Below are positions 45,660 to 58,544 of a DNA stretch of 64,000 nt, piece by piece (positions within the stretch are counted from its first letter, which is position 1; the number at the start of each line of letters is the position of its first letter). A program made the position numbers and the translations under genes. The stretch spans positions 62,001 to 126,000 of the forward strand of contig JAULBX010012210.1 of NCBI GenBank assembly GCA_032358255.1, in the 5' to 3' direction. The notes beneath the pieces were generated by a model. That model was not told the DNA's origin, searched no databases, and was given only the letters and a program-made list of their open reading frames with translations. The DNA is from Heterotrichella gracilis (Eukaryota > Sar > Xanthophyceae > Tribonematales > Xanthonemataceae).

Positions 45660-46484
45660 ATGCTTGCACGACAATTGGTGTCCTCCGGGGCCGTGGGCAC
45701 CCAACAACTTGTGGCCACACAGAGGGTAAAGGTTTGCCGGGCAGCAAAAGGGTTGCGCGCAGTATGCAGCATCAGCGATCGCTACGTTGACTCTGCACTG
45801 GCGTCTCCTTCTGGCTCATTCCCGAAGAGGCAGCCACTGCTGATCAGGCAAATCGCCGCTGTGGTTGAAGCAAATGTGAGTGTTGACGTGTCTCTATTGG
45901 CACACACTGCTCGAAGTCTTTGAAGGGAAAATGCTAAGCAACCCTTTTAATCATATGCAGGACTTTGTCTCGCGTTTTGAGACCCTGGCGGGACGATCAG
46001 CGATGGTAGGTGAAACCCTTAACGCTGCACACATGGAAAACGTTTCGAATTCCTCCTTGTTGCTTTCAGCTGGCTGGTGTCACTTGCCCGCGACTGAGCT
46101 TCTTGCCTTAGCTCCTGTGTTTGAACCCAATTCCCCGTTCTGCAGATTGGGTTTGCCCTAGCGCTGGGGGTGGAGGTGTTGGCAGGGTCCGCCCAACCCG
46201 AGGGGTTCTTTGGAGCCGCGTTCAGCCCAGAACAGCTGCAGGGTCTGTTTGAAACAGTGATAGCAACAGTGGGGGCATCGGCGTTGCTTGCCACTGCATC
46301 GACAAGGCAGCTGGGCGCCAGCCTGACCGAGCCTGTGATAGCATCGCTGACAGCCATATCAAGGTCAAGCAGCTCGATCACAGAGAAGCGGGTGGACCAG
46401 GCGGTGGACTACGTCTTGAACACAGTCTTCGACGAGGCAACCCTGAGCACAACCCTGATGGTGGATGAGATCGACAGCATATGA
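45660..46484 (+). CDS. LHC-like chlorophyll-binding-motif protein (OHP/SEP/LIL type)
   Basis: Small chloroplast protein with one chlorophyll-a/b-binding motif, of the kind that helps protect or assemble photosystems. Exons 45660-45875, 45961-46005 and 46146-46484 join in frame (199 residues). Residues 1-~60 are basic and rich in Ser, Val, Ala and Gln, like a transit peptide. The motif spans the last intron: FETLAGRSAM at about 78-87, then IGFALALGVEVLAG, matching the ExxNGRxAM(I/L)GF first-helix signature of LHC-like proteins, with Ala in place of the usual chlorophyll-ligand Asn. A second hydrophobic stretch at about 120-138 (LFETVIATVGASALLATA) lacks the motif. The ~60-residue Ser/Thr-rich tail is not typical of one-helix proteins. 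The assignment rests on this single motif and its context. Confidence 0.7.
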
Positions 46485-47599
46485 ATAGCTGGCCCGGCTT
46501 CTTTATCAACAGCAGCAGCCTGGGGGTAGGGTGCCATTGGCAGTGGGGGTCTAGGAGCTACTGCGCAGTGTGATAAGTTCACTCCAAACACAGCAAAGTT
46601 GGCATACAGCTGCAGTGGGCCAGTGCCTGCACAAACTGAACCCAGCTTCGTGTGCGTTTGTGTCAAGTGCACCCCGTGATGAGCCTATACTTGGCTTGGG
46701 AGGGAGCATCTTCAAGGTTGTCCAGACTGTCCAGTCGTGAGCCATGGCAATTTTCAACTTGTGGAATTGCAGTGTTTTCCTAGTCTGTTTTTCTTCTGAA
46801 AAAGCCTTTGCCAGTTCTGAAGGTCCTTCAGTACCTCCCACGCCTGACTTGTACCATAGTTCGTTTTGAATGCCATTGCCCTAGTTTGTACTCATATTCC
46901 AGCTTGCCCACGTCAACAACATGTGTGTGGGTGCCCCGCACCACAGTGTACATTATGTGCAAGCATAGTCTGCATCGGGATTGTTGTCATTGAATCGCTT
47001 TACTGCTGAAGTCTGCTAGACTGTAGCCATGATATGGTGCAGTCAACTTTAATCAACCTTGTGGCTTTTTGGACTTCATCAGCTGCTGCGCCGCTAGTTA
47101 CGGGTGCCACAGGGTGCAAACCCTAAGCAAAGTCCATGGCAGTGAATTCCAGGAGTTGGATATGTGTGTCACTGAACCGCCACGGCGCAGTGGAACTTGA
47201 GGTACAAATGCATGTTCCAAGAAAGAACTCGAAGTGGATGCACCAAGGCGCAGTTAGGGGGCCACTGGCTCGCACCAGGGCACCACAACCAGCCACAATG
47301 GCTGGGTCAACCAAAGGGGTAGCCAATGCCAGCATGCAGTGATCTACAATCATTGTGTGTATATATATCATACTTACGGCTGCACCGCACGCGTATAAGC
47401 GGCTGCAACACCCAGCCTGAGTTGAACTCTGGCAGTCTGCAGTGCACGAGGGATTCCGACTGTAAACTTGGTGTCCACAAAGCAAGTGTCTGATATGTAT
47501 TCAATAGACTACTGCGGAATGTGTTTGATGCTTTGGTGTGCACTGCGATCTGCTTATTAGTATGCAATGCTGCACATAAATCAGGGTACTACGTGCTCA
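46485..47599. other. intergenic between convergent LHC-like and STK11IP-like genes
   Basis: Contains both 3' untranslated regions; no coding exon was recognised. Open frames such as 47123-47485 on the minus strand do not resemble protein. Confidence 0.4.
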
Positions 47600-50500
47600 T
47601 CACAGCTCCAGCGAGTGCGGCAGCACTGGCACCTCTGACGCCGGGGACTGCATCTCACTCTGAGAGTTATAACGGTTGTACGCCAAAGAGGGTTGCCGCT
47701 GTGCCTGCATGTGCCTGGGCTCAGACCCCTTCCCCCGGCTGCGGCTGGCGCTGCTGTGCGAGGCCGCCCCCAGCATGAGGTGTGCAGGGTCCTGCTGGCT
47801 GCTGCCCAACAGGGGGCTGGTCCCAAGGAAGGAGTGGGTCGGAGACCTGCACACGCAAGGTATGCCAGGCTGAGTGGTCACAGCGAGGATGGGCTCACCG
47901 CATAATTAGCGCCTGCCGAGTAGGCAACATGTGCCGTGGTTGTATCCCGGGGATACCACATGCACCCACTGCGTGACTGCTTTCACATTTACTGCTACAA
48001 CAGCACCATCATTACCACATGCCGGGCCAGCGGCATGTGCACAGATGTCAGGCACAGTTGCAGCGCACCCCACCTGTCTCTGTAGTTGAACGAGTCGTGC
48101 AGCCAGCGCGAGAAGCGCGTGTTCATGTCATTGACATTGCGCGACATGGAGGATGACAGCTCGGGGATGGAGGCGTGGCGGGGCAGGCTGGCATTGGACA
48201 GGGACCCACGTAGGACATCATGTGCCGGGCTGTGGCTGCCACCGACGCCATACCTGCATGGATCAATTGCTGTGTCATAAGGGATGTGCAGACACCGCAA
48301 AGCGGCGAGTGGGCGGCAGGGGGGATGCGTACCAATGGCATGCTATTGGCATCCCATCTTAGTCCTTTGCTTAGGACATGGCACAATGAGCGTTGCATGG
48401 TGCAGAGGCATGCATAGTCCATCAGCAATGGGAGCCCCAGTGGCTCAACGCACCGCTGCTGGCTCCTGTAGCTCTGACCCAGCAAATCCGGGTTTGAGAA
48501 ATACGAGCTGCGCTGCAGGTACGAGCCGCGAGACACATACGAAACCCCCTGCTCCCGCCCCATGTCCAGCCCTGGGATGTCCGCCCCCATCCCCGCAAAC
48601 GAGGCGTCGCTGTCCACCCCTCCACCCAGCTCAGGGTGCACCGCCATGACCATCCAGGCCTGCTCGCTGCGTTGCAGGTACTCAGACAGCTTGTCGTTGC
48701 GCAGGGTCAGCTCTTTGGCCTTGAGCTTAGCGGACCACAGCTCGTTCTGCATGGCATTTAACTTAGTGAGCCAGTCAAACTTGCAAACCCGCAACACAGC
48801 CAGATCAGCAGCCAGGCTTACACATGCGGCACAAAGCATTGCCGTCCTGGCACAGTTTTGTACCAATTGTTGATCTTGCGCCATCTGGATGTCCTGCTGG
48901 GTAAGGTAAGCCCATGTGGCCCTAGGGTTGCCTACCTGCGTGGCGTAGTGGCCATCCAGCTCCAGTTCCTCAGGGAGCGGGAAGCAGCTGAAGATGGCCA
49001 CTCGGTAGCCGTGCAGCACTGTGATGGGGTTGGAGTCCAGCTGCAGTTGCCTGAGGTTAGGCACACCGCTGATGCGCAGCACCTCCTGTGCGGTGGCAAA
49101 TGTATTATGTAACATATTATACAAGGTACTGCAGTCGGTGCATGCAATCATGGCCCTATTGTCGGTAGGAATGGTTGCCATGCATGATGTGCATGCTGGC
49201 CATGTTTGGCGTTGTGGGTTTTACAGATAAGCATTATGCGGCAAATCCAAATATTTTACACAAGGAAACATCATACAGAAATGCAAATATTGCAAAAACG
49301 TATAGACACAACCTCCTCAAGATTTTCTTGCCAGTCTTTGTTTTACACTTGTTTTACTACACTTGCTTTTACCAACATAAAAGTCCAGTATTATCCAATA
49401 AAGTACTATCTGGCGGTTATTAACAATATTTTTCCACTAGCCCACATGTGCATTGCATGTACATTGCATGTACATTGGCCACAGTGCATTGCAGCTGATT
49501 GCTTGTTGGGACCAAGAAATGCAATGGGCACGCGGCCATGTGCCACCATGCAGCGCGGTGCGCACCTGGATGTTTGCAATCAGGTTGAGCCGCAGATCCA
49601 GGTACTTCAGCAGCGGCAGCGCATCCAGGCCCTGCGTCGAATCCAGCGCATTCCCACACAAGCTGACCCACGTCAGGGACGTGCAATGGCACGCCAGCAC
49701 AGCCGACGACAGCGCGTTGTGGCTCAGGTTCAGCACTTGGAGGCTGGTGCATGCGTGCAGGTTGGCCAGCGAGGCGATGTTGTTGCATGACAGGTCCAGG
49801 TGGGTGAGGGCGGGCAGGAGCGAGAGGGAGGCGTCCATTTGGCTGAGTGCGTTGTGTGAGGCGGTGAGGGAGGTCAGGCGGGGCCAGGCCAGCTGTCTTG
49901 ACCGGCCTACAGGGAACATCGGGCCATGCGTGGAGTGTGAAATGGTCCGTATAGGGAAGGCACCCGGCATGGGTTTATGAAGTGCTGTTCACGAGCAAAA
50001 GGACTTATGCATGAGTGCTCCACACTTGTGCATAAGATGTGCCAAAGTTAAGGCTGGGCAATACTGATGGTGAGGACTGGGGTGCTGGATGGGTGTAGAT
50101 ACACACCAAGCGGGCCATCGGGTGCTAGCAGGTGCCTCAGCTCTCCAACAGAGTCTTTGACCACAATGGTCTGCAGCGATGACTGGACAGCCTTGAGGCC
50201 GATCAGTGACGCGGTGGACAGGTCACAGCCCTGAAGCTGGAGTGTTACCAGGTTCTTGAATGGCGTGAGGTTAAGACGTGTGGGATCCCTGCACGTCACT
50301 CACCCAAAGTGAGCCCACTTAATTCAACAACGTGCAATGGCTGGTGCAGAGGACTGGCATGCCGCTTACCGTACGCCAGCCTTGGGGCATGCCACACTAA
50401 GTGCCTTCATGCGCTGAAACAAGAAATGGATCTTCTCCAGTCGCTGGTAGTTTTCCAAGTCTGATACAGCTCCACGCAGGTAGTCCACCAGTGCTGTCTC

Positions 50501-50885
50501 CTTGAGGGACTGCAGCGCTGCGAAGCTATTCAGGCGTGCAGCAACGTATTCCAGCGCCCGAGGTTGGAGCTGGATGACCAGCTTGCCTGCGCAAGCAGGT
50601 TAAATGGGATTCATGCATTTTTATAGAATAATCTTTGTGACAGTGCACTTTGTTGGGGCAAACCCATGTGAGTGGAGCATGGCATGGGAGCTGACGACAG
50701 TGGGGAGTTGGACACAGCAGGCGGTTATGCAACAAGACCTTGACATACGTGACCATACCTGATAGCACATCTGGGCCAATCCTTGCGACGTATGAGGCCA
50801 ACTTCACGATTAGCTCCTCCCCAGTTGGGCTGGGTGGCATTGGTGCTCCCAAATCAGTATTGGGATGCATGCCAGTGGACATCAT
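47600..50885 (-). CDS. STK11IP (LKB1-interacting protein)-like leucine-rich-repeat protein
   Basis: Nine exons join in frame: 50759-50885, 50370-50586, 50107-50288, 49566-49906, 48936-49085, 48864-48896, 48454-48779, 48074-48253, 47600-47846 (600 residues). The region LTPFKNLVTLQLQGCDLSTA, about 120-140, matches the opening of the LRR region of animal STK11IP, where TPF-LRSLEL-GCDLS is a signature. LRR units follow: LTHLDLSCNNIASL, LQVLNLSHNALSS, LTWVSLCGNAL, LLKYLDLRLNLIANI and LRQLQLDSNPITVL, to about 340. A short coiled coil (about 355-395, ELWSAKLKAKELTLRNDKL) and a Ser/Arg-rich tail come next. Animal STK11IP has about 1090 residues and a C-terminal PH-like part that is missing here, so plant and algal relatives are short forms. 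Exon 6 is only 33 bases. The function is inferred: a scaffold, possibly endomembrane-linked. Confidence 0.75.
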
Positions 50886-51481
50886 TCTCACGACGCTAAC
50901 TCCACGAGCTACACATCCTTTGGGTGTTTTCAACAACGGGTGATTTTGGGTGGTTGTAAAATTGCGAGACCGGAGTTCACCCCTGCAGCTTGCAGGGTGA
51001 GTATCTAGCTGGTGCGTTGTATGTGAACAGATAACGTTGGTGTTATCCAACCGATGGCGCGCTTGTATGCAAGGGAATAGACAGTGGTTGCGCACGCGCA
51101 CAGTAAACGACGCAAGTGCAGCGACCTTCCATGACGTTGTACAGGATATGCCTTGACCAATTGGAAGAAAGTGCCTTTTGCGCGGGAGAGCCGGTGTTCC
51201 GCCTTGGCCGCCAGGTCCTTGCAAGTTGCGAGGTAGCATACGCTGAAGAGGGATACATGCTTGGGTCACAAGCCAAAGAAAGGCTGCTGTTGTCGTCTAT
51301 AGTTGCCACGTACGGTTGCCCAGTAACCAGCTAGCTGCCGCCAACACACCTGGCAGCACATATGCATGCATTGCCCACAAAATCACGACCCCAAGCCGAC
51401 CAGTGTCGACCTGCTCGAAGCTTCATAATGCAGTCTCTAATCGAAGTATCCTGATTGGTATCGCCATTTTCGTGCGCAGCC
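50886..51481. promoter_or_regulatory. bidirectional promoter region, STK11IP-like (-) and UTP21 (+)
   Basis: Start codons of the divergent genes are 596 bases apart. Open frames on both strands (for example 51043-51309) are unlike protein. A TGCATGCA-type motif lies at about 51362-51370. Confidence 0.4.
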
Positions 51482-54400
51482 ATGGCGCTTTTCCACCCTT
51501 TCCGTGCGCTAGGCTATATTACCGACAGCACGCCATTCGCTGTGCAACGCAAGGGCAAGGAGACGTTCGTCACAGTCAGCGTTGGAAAAGCTTGGCAGGT
51601 ATGAGCGGCTCGCAATAGTTGGCTCGCATATCTCTAGTCCGCGGTTAGGTGGAAACTTGGCACATACTACAGCTGGTTCACAGACGCCGCTGAAACCTGC
51701 GACCTCAACGTGCTTTGTTTTGCAGGTGTACAACTGCTCCAAACTCACCCTGGTTTTGGTAGGACCACAGGTATGTGATGGATCCCACTACCCTTGTGTT
51801 CTCTGCTGCTAGTGCTCAACTTTGTGTGCGGCAGCCACATGCATGCATTACACCACAAAATGCATGCATATCTATGCGTCATTTCACTTCACGTTCATCA
51901 CAGTACCCAATTGGGCAAAGCAATTAAGTGCGCGTGCATGTGAGTATTTTGTGTCAACGTTGCAGTTGCGGCATACCATCCAGGCGCTAGCAAGCAAGGA
52001 CAACTTCACTTTTGCGGCTGTCAAGAACGAGATTGTGGCATGCCGGCGCGTGCACAAGTAAGTGCCTCGCATCACGCACCACATGCACCATCCTTCCCCA
52101 TGACATTGTGCACCTTGGCGTCCATATGTGCAACCCTGCTCAAGTGGCTTGGCATGGCTCACGATTGTCCCCCGACCAAGCATTCAATATTGTTATTTAG
52201 GGTCGGCGTGTACAAGGGGCATAACGGGGATGTGATCCAGCTGCTGTGCCTGGGCAACCTGATGCTCAGCCTGGGCAAGGACGGGCGGCTGGTGGTGTGG
52301 AAGCTGGAGCAGTATGACCAACCCCAGGTGGGGCAACGTACAGCGGCACTGACATCCAGTTGCTCCTGTTCCCCACTCCCATTGTTGGGGCCCTGCGTGC
52401 GTATCTGTCGCAGTATTGTGTGTGCAGTCATCTCACCCAGCCAGTCACCCAGCAATGGCGGCATGCACACAGAGGTCCCCACCAGCACTCTCAGCCAGCA
52501 ATTTGGTGCACGCGCCTGCACTCACCACCACCCACCTCCACATGCAGATCACCATCCAGCTGCCGGACACCTTCACCCCCAACTGCATGGCCCACCCTGA
52601 CACCTACCTCAACAAGGTGGTGGTCGGGAGCGAGGAGGGGACCCTGCAGCTGTGGAACTTTGTCACGGGGACGATGCTGTACGAATTCAAAGGGCTTGCG
52701 ACATGTGGCGTGCGCTGCATCGCATCCTCGCCTGCACTGGATGTGGTTGGCATTGGCCTGGCAGACGGGTGAGTGAGAGGGAGAGTGTGGCTCAAATGCC
52801 TGCCGGGAATCGGGCGGTTTTGGCAGCCAGCAACGCATTGTTTTGCATATCCACCATGTTGGGACGGTCAATCACACCAAGATGGCATGCCATCGGCTGC
52901 ATGCAGGTTAAATCCAGCTTTCATAATGCGTGCATAATGCGTGATCTGCCACACATATCATGCTGCCACTACACACTGCAACCCCCTGCCGCTGCAATAC
53001 CTGCCCACCCCCCCTCAATTACCATGTCGTGCCAATCCCTCTCCTTGCTGCAGCCGCGCACTCCTACACAACCTGCGCTACAACGAGCCAGTGGCCTCAT
53101 TTGGAAACGCATCTGGCGTGGGAACCAGCAGCAGCCTGTTCCTGCCGGGGCGGTCAGCCGGGGCCAAACCTTCAGGCGGCGCATGTTCCGCCATTTCCTT
53201 CAGGACGGGCGCTGGTGTGCCCCTGATGGCAGCGGGTGGTGGGGCCGGGGTGGTGACCATCTGGAATCTGGAGGAGCACAAGCTTCAGACGGTGCTGCGG
53301 GACGCGCATGATGCGCCCATTGTGGCGCTGCATTTCTTGGCAGGTATGCATTGTGCACAGTGAGCGCTTGCGCTCAGTGGCGGACGTTCTTCATGCTTGG
53401 CATTACCTATCTTGCTCAAAAAGGGCCAGGATTATCCTATTTATGTAAAAACAAATCAATATGAATATAATAGATCGATACCAGTATATTATCAGGAAAA
53501 CACCTGTACAAGGTTTTTGTATTTTCATAGGTCAATGTGCTTTGGTTTACTTGTTTATACTGTTTTCAAAAGGGATTGCAAGTCTTTATAGGTAAAAATG
53601 ACCATTTTTCCATTCATAACAATCTCGCATAAATTAACATAGAAACAGTAGGTAATTTTCAACCTGCTGTTGTCTCCTTTGCAGGTGAGCCGCTGCTGAT
53701 GAGCGCTGGGGCCGACAACGCGGTCAAGCACTGGCTGTTTGACTCGCCTGATGGCACGGGCCGCCTGCTGCGTTTTCGCAGTGGGCACGGTGCCCCACCC
53801 ACCATTGTGCGCCACTACGGCCACGGCCGCCACCTGCTCTCAGCAGGTACGCTGAACGCCGGCTGGTACAGGCTGCTGGCAAAAGCTTTTATGCCTGGCG
53901 TGACATGGCATGGCATGGCATGGCATGGCATGGCTTGGTTGTTGACTTTTAGAGCCCTACAAAGTGTGAAGCTCGCGCATAAAGGATTGAGATAGTAATC
54001 CTTGCATGCATGGATATTGCGTTTGTGCGTAATCTGGACGTCAGTACCTTTGAAATGCATGTCTCATTCTTAGTCTGGGCCATGCATGTCACTGGAACCA
54101 TCCCCATTTTCACATGGCTGACAACGCACCCTGTGCCTCCAGGCCAAGACCGCGCATTCCGCATCTTCTCCACCATCCAGGACCAGCAGAGTAGGGAGCT
54201 GTCCCAGGGCCATGTGGGCAGGCGCGCAAAGAAACTCAAGGTGCGCCGCCAAAATACGTGCTGGCTGGGATGGTAATGTTAGTATGACATGCGCATCAGT
54301 TCTAAATGCCCTGCAGCCGAGCGTGCGGGTGCACATGCCCTCTTGCAGTCCTTTTCCTGCCAAGCTGTGGTGCATTAGTGGCAGCACGCCCGCATGGTGA

Positions 54401-57400
54401 GCAGCACATGTGATAATAAACGGAAGATAATACTGTGGGACTAGGAATCTAGAAAGTACCAACAATAAAGTTACAAAGTTTCTACCTTATAATTCCTAAA
54501 AGCTTAAGAATCAGTGTGTGAATTGCAGGTGAGGGAGGACGAGCTCAAGCTGCCCCGCCTGACCGCCTTGGACGCCTGCGAGGTGCGTGAGCGCGACTGG
54601 TGCAACGTCATCACCGCGCACGAGGGCCACCCCAAGGCCTACACCTGGCGCCTGCAGAACTACGCCATTGGGGAGCAGATCCTGGCCCCGCCAGACATGG
54701 AGGAGGGGCCCGCGCTGCAGGGCGTGCATGTGACGGCTGTTGGGCTGAGCAAGTGCGGCAACTTTGGGATGGTGGGGCTGTCCAATGGGAGGCTGGACCG
54801 GTACAACATGCAGTCAGGGCTGCACCGGGGCCAGTACATCAGGTGAGCATAGTATTCTGCCTTCATTTTGATATGGGATTATATTGCACAATATGTAAGC
54901 GTAGTGCAAGCCAAAGTGCAAGCCAAGCATGCCTGGTGCTGCAATGGATTGTGAGCATGCAAAGTGACTGGCCGACATCGCCAGGGAGCAACACCTTTTA
55001 ACCTATCGTTCTGTCACTGTCCCAGGGACCCATCTGATCCCTCCAAGGGGGCTCATGACGGCGCGGTAACGGGGGTGTCGTCGGACGGCTGCAACACCCT
55101 CCTAGTCAGCACCGGCTACGACGCAGTGCTGCGGGTGTGGGACTTCAGAAAGTTGACCCCCAAGCACCACATCCCCACAGGCAGTCCTGTGCTCCGCACC
55201 GCGCACCACTATGGCTCGGGTCTGCTGGCGGCTGCGTGTGATGACCTGGTTGTGAGGATGTACGATGTGGAGGTATGGACCTGTGCTGGGGATGGGGGTG
55301 TCCACTTTGAGAATGCAATCGAGTGGCTGCATGTTTGTGGATCCTTATTGGATAGCAGGTTGTGATGGTGGCACAGTGCTGCATGGGTTTGTGACGCTGA
55401 TCAGGCTGGCTGAAAGTAGCTGTGTGAAGCATGGTGGGCACTACCACGATGCTCCTTGACAGGTGGTGGGCGTCACATGCACAGCCCAGAATGTATCTGC
55501 TGGCAGGTGCAAGCATTAAGCATGGCAATGCTGTGGGAATGCTATGAGGACTGGGCCAAAACCTAGTCGACCTCAACCCTCAATTGGACCCGGTCATATC
55601 CCTGCTGCGTGAGGTTTGACGCAAATGTGGATGTGTGCAGACTGCGCGGCTTGTGCGGCGGTTCAGCGGCCACTTGGATCGAATCACAGACCTGCACCTC
55701 ACTGAGGATGCCCGGTGGCTGATAACATCGTCGATGGATGGCACTGTGCGGGTGTTTGATGTGCCTGCTGCGGTCACACTACAGGTACTGCTGGTGGTGG
55801 GGGGTGAGATGCGGGTGTCATTTCTATTACCCACTGTTGCCGTGCCATCTAGCTGCACATGCATTCACCTGCTGTCTGGAAATGGTGCTGGGTTGTCCTT
55901 GTTGAATGATCACCAACCATGCAGCACCGCATACGCTGTGTGCACCTGCGACTGGCTAACCTCGCTCTGTGGGACTGTGTTGTAAAGCACCAATGATGCT
56001 TAGCCTGTGTACCCCCTCCCAGGTGATGAGCATGGGGTCGGCAGTGACCTCCCTCAGCCTGTCCCCCGCCATGGACCTGCTGGCCACCTGCCACGTCAGC
56101 AAGCGGGGCATCTACCTGTGGTCCAACCAGCTCATGTTTGGCAGCGGCGCAGACATCCTGCCCTCGCAGCGCCCCATCGACGTGCGCCTGCCCACCATCA
56201 CCACGGGGGGAGGGGAGCAGCTTGAGGACGGGGAGGAGCTGTCGGAGGATGAGCGCACGAGCCTCATGACTTCAGAGCTGGATCACGAGCAGGTGAGGGT
56301 TCAAATTGGCTGATGCAATGGCGGTTGCTTGTGGCACTTGGTAAATGACCCTGATTGTGCAATTGGTTCATGTGAGCTGGGCATCCTAGTGTTTGTTGAC
56401 AAAGACGCAGTGAGCAAATTGAAGCAGCAATTCTAAATTGTATGTTATGTTTTATGATGTTGTACTTTTGCCTGTGTGTGTCCACCTGGGTGTGACATCA
56501 TCTCCTCATCCATGCATGGCATGCCAGTTCAAACAGCGCAAACTTTCTCCCCATTGCAGGTTGGTGCCGCCACCTCGGGTCAGGACGCACCCCCTGCCGC
56601 CACTGACGCCCCCGCCAGGGGCTACGAGGCCACCTCAGCATCGGGTGCACCACAGCCGCTGGCTCCACAGCTGGTGACGCTGTCGCTGCTCCCCCGCACC
56701 CAGTGGCACAGCTTGCTGCACCTAGACGCCATCAGGGCCAGGAACAAGCCCATTGCACCCCCCGAGAAGCCCAAGGCCGCGCCTTTCTTCCTGCCCACAT
56801 TGCCGGGGGTGTCGGGGAATCCTGTGTTTGATGCGTCCAAGGTGTGTGCATCTGCCCTTCTGCTGCTGCTGCTGCTGCTGCAGCTGCTGCTAACGTAACT
56901 CTGTTGTGAGATATATCCAGTATTTGTTGGATGTAGGCTGCAATGATGTAGACCTTGTTGTGTGTTTTACAAGAGCACACTGTGATCAGGGTGGCCACGC
57001 TGCAGATATCACATCCAATGTAATGAACAGTTATATTTTACGCTTGATTGGCATATATTGTCTTGTAGTTGACTTTTTTTGCCAATGCGCTCCCCCGTTC
57101 TTTGTAGCCTCTGGAGGATGGCGACGACAACGAAGTGGGCCCAAAACCCCAAAGCAGGGTGATTAGGACATCCGACCCCGCCTCAGCCGACCGCAGCTTT
57201 GCCCCAATCCTCAAGGGCTGCGCAGCCTCAGGCGACTGGGCGCCCTTCACCGCCCACTTGCGCTCCCTGCCACCTGCTGCAGTGGATCAGGAGCTGCACG
57301 CAATGGAGGTCATCGAGGGGTTTGCCTCTGACGAGGACATGGAGGGGCTGCAGCTGCTGCTGGAGTACCTGGCGGAGGAGTCCAAGAATAACCAGAATTT

Positions 57401-57888
57401 TGAGTTCCTTCAGGTGGGTACATGTACACTGGCAGTGCACTGGCCAAAGGTGATTGGGGCAAGCCAGGGTGCCACCGTCTAACGGGAAAATAGCATTGTA
57501 CAGCATTCATTGCATTGGAATGCAAATGATCAGCTACTAAATTTTGTGCAATGTATCAGAAATAATCTCACTCACTTTTCGAAAGTGAAGATGCCCATGG
57601 ATATGCTGGGTAGCAGGTGCTGGGGACCGGGCATGGTGTTTGATAAGCGGGAATTTTTCGTGAATTGTGTTATGATGGCACTGCGGGAACTAATCAAGCT
57701 GCGTGGTGTGTTGACAGGCATTCCTGCGGGTCGTCCTTCATATACACGGCGAAACCATCATGCACCACACGGAGCTGCTGGGCAAGGCTGCGCAGGTGGA
57801 GGGGCACATGCGGGCCACGAGGGAGAGGATGTACAACCTGCTGCAGGGCACGCGCTGCATGGTCAACTTCTTTGGGAACCTGCTGTGA
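51482..57888 (+). CDS. UTP21: UTP21/WDR36, small-subunit processome WD-repeat protein
   Basis: U3 snoRNP component of the UTP-B subcomplex needed for 18S rRNA processing in the nucleolus. Fifteen exons join in frame: 51482-51598, 51726-51770, 51966-52057, 52201-52327, 52548-52768, 53054-53343, 53685-53846, 54143-54240, 54529-54842, 55026-55272, 55641-55784, 56023-56292, 56560-56841, 57108-57413, 57718-57888 (961 residues; human WDR36 951). Start block: ALGYITDSTPFAVQRKGKE then FVTVSVGKAWQVYNC, as in all UTP21 proteins. Two seven-bladed WD propellers follow (for example GHNGDVIQLLCLGNLMLSLG, LMSAGADNAVKHWLFD, RRFSGHLDRITDLHLTEDAR). The C-terminal Utp21 domain (about 710-961) ends EGHMRATRERMYNLLQGTRC. 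The model needs no forced junction. Confidence 0.95.
53904..53933 (+). repeat. (catgg)6 microsatellite in a UTP21 intron
   Basis: Six perfect tandem copies of the pentamer catgg, in the intron between the exons ending at 53846 and starting at 54143. Confidence 0.9.
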
Positions 57889-58544
57889 TTGAGCACCTCA
57901 CGCAATGACATACTGCTGACGTTTTGTTGCGGTATGAAGTCTGAATGGTTGGCGGGAAGTGTGACTGTCAGTGACTCAGAGTGTGCAGTGAGCATAATGA
58001 GCCCTTGACAGTGTGTTGCCATCATTATTGTGGTGATGTGCCATGGATAAAAATGATCACAACGCCGTGGCATTTAGTTATTTACAGAACATTCACTGAG
58101 GTCCTCCTGCCAGTGGAGGTCACCAGGTGCGCCATGGCAATGTGTGTGATACTGCGTAACATCGTGACTCATTCAATCTGTAAATTACTGTGGCCAGTCC
58201 GGACAAATTGTTGAAAATTTTGACATCTCCACCACTGGTGAGACTCAGTGGTTCTCAAGCAGCCTGCCCAAGGGCCATGACAATGTGGTGATTCAGAAGG
58301 ATAATATATCAATAATTGGCCCAACAGTTGATACGTTATTTTCAAGATGTCAAGATCAATGATCATGTTTAATCGGAACGCAGCACTAGTGTGCGGGACA
58401 CATGTGGAAGCACATACCCAGGCCTACATTGATTCATTCATACGAGAGTTTCTATGGCCCCATCCAGTTGCTGCCAGCGGTTCACCCACAGAATGAGGAG
58501 GAGCCGCTAATAGCATGACTCATTCAACTGATGAAAATCTCAGC
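57889..58544. other. intergenic between convergent UTP21 and helical-repeat genes
   Basis: Both 3' untranslated regions lie here. TGTAA occurs at about 58179, a possible UTP21 polyadenylation signal. A 7-base-pair hairpin (accactg, 8-base loop, cagtggt) lies at 58231-58252, and the words tgactcattcaa at about 58146 and 58516 are repeated. No exon was found. Confidence 0.4.

Noticed and set aside
58231-58252. Hairpin as a possible transcription terminator
   Set aside because: Seven base pairs with no special context; bacterial-type terminators do not apply to a nuclear gene.
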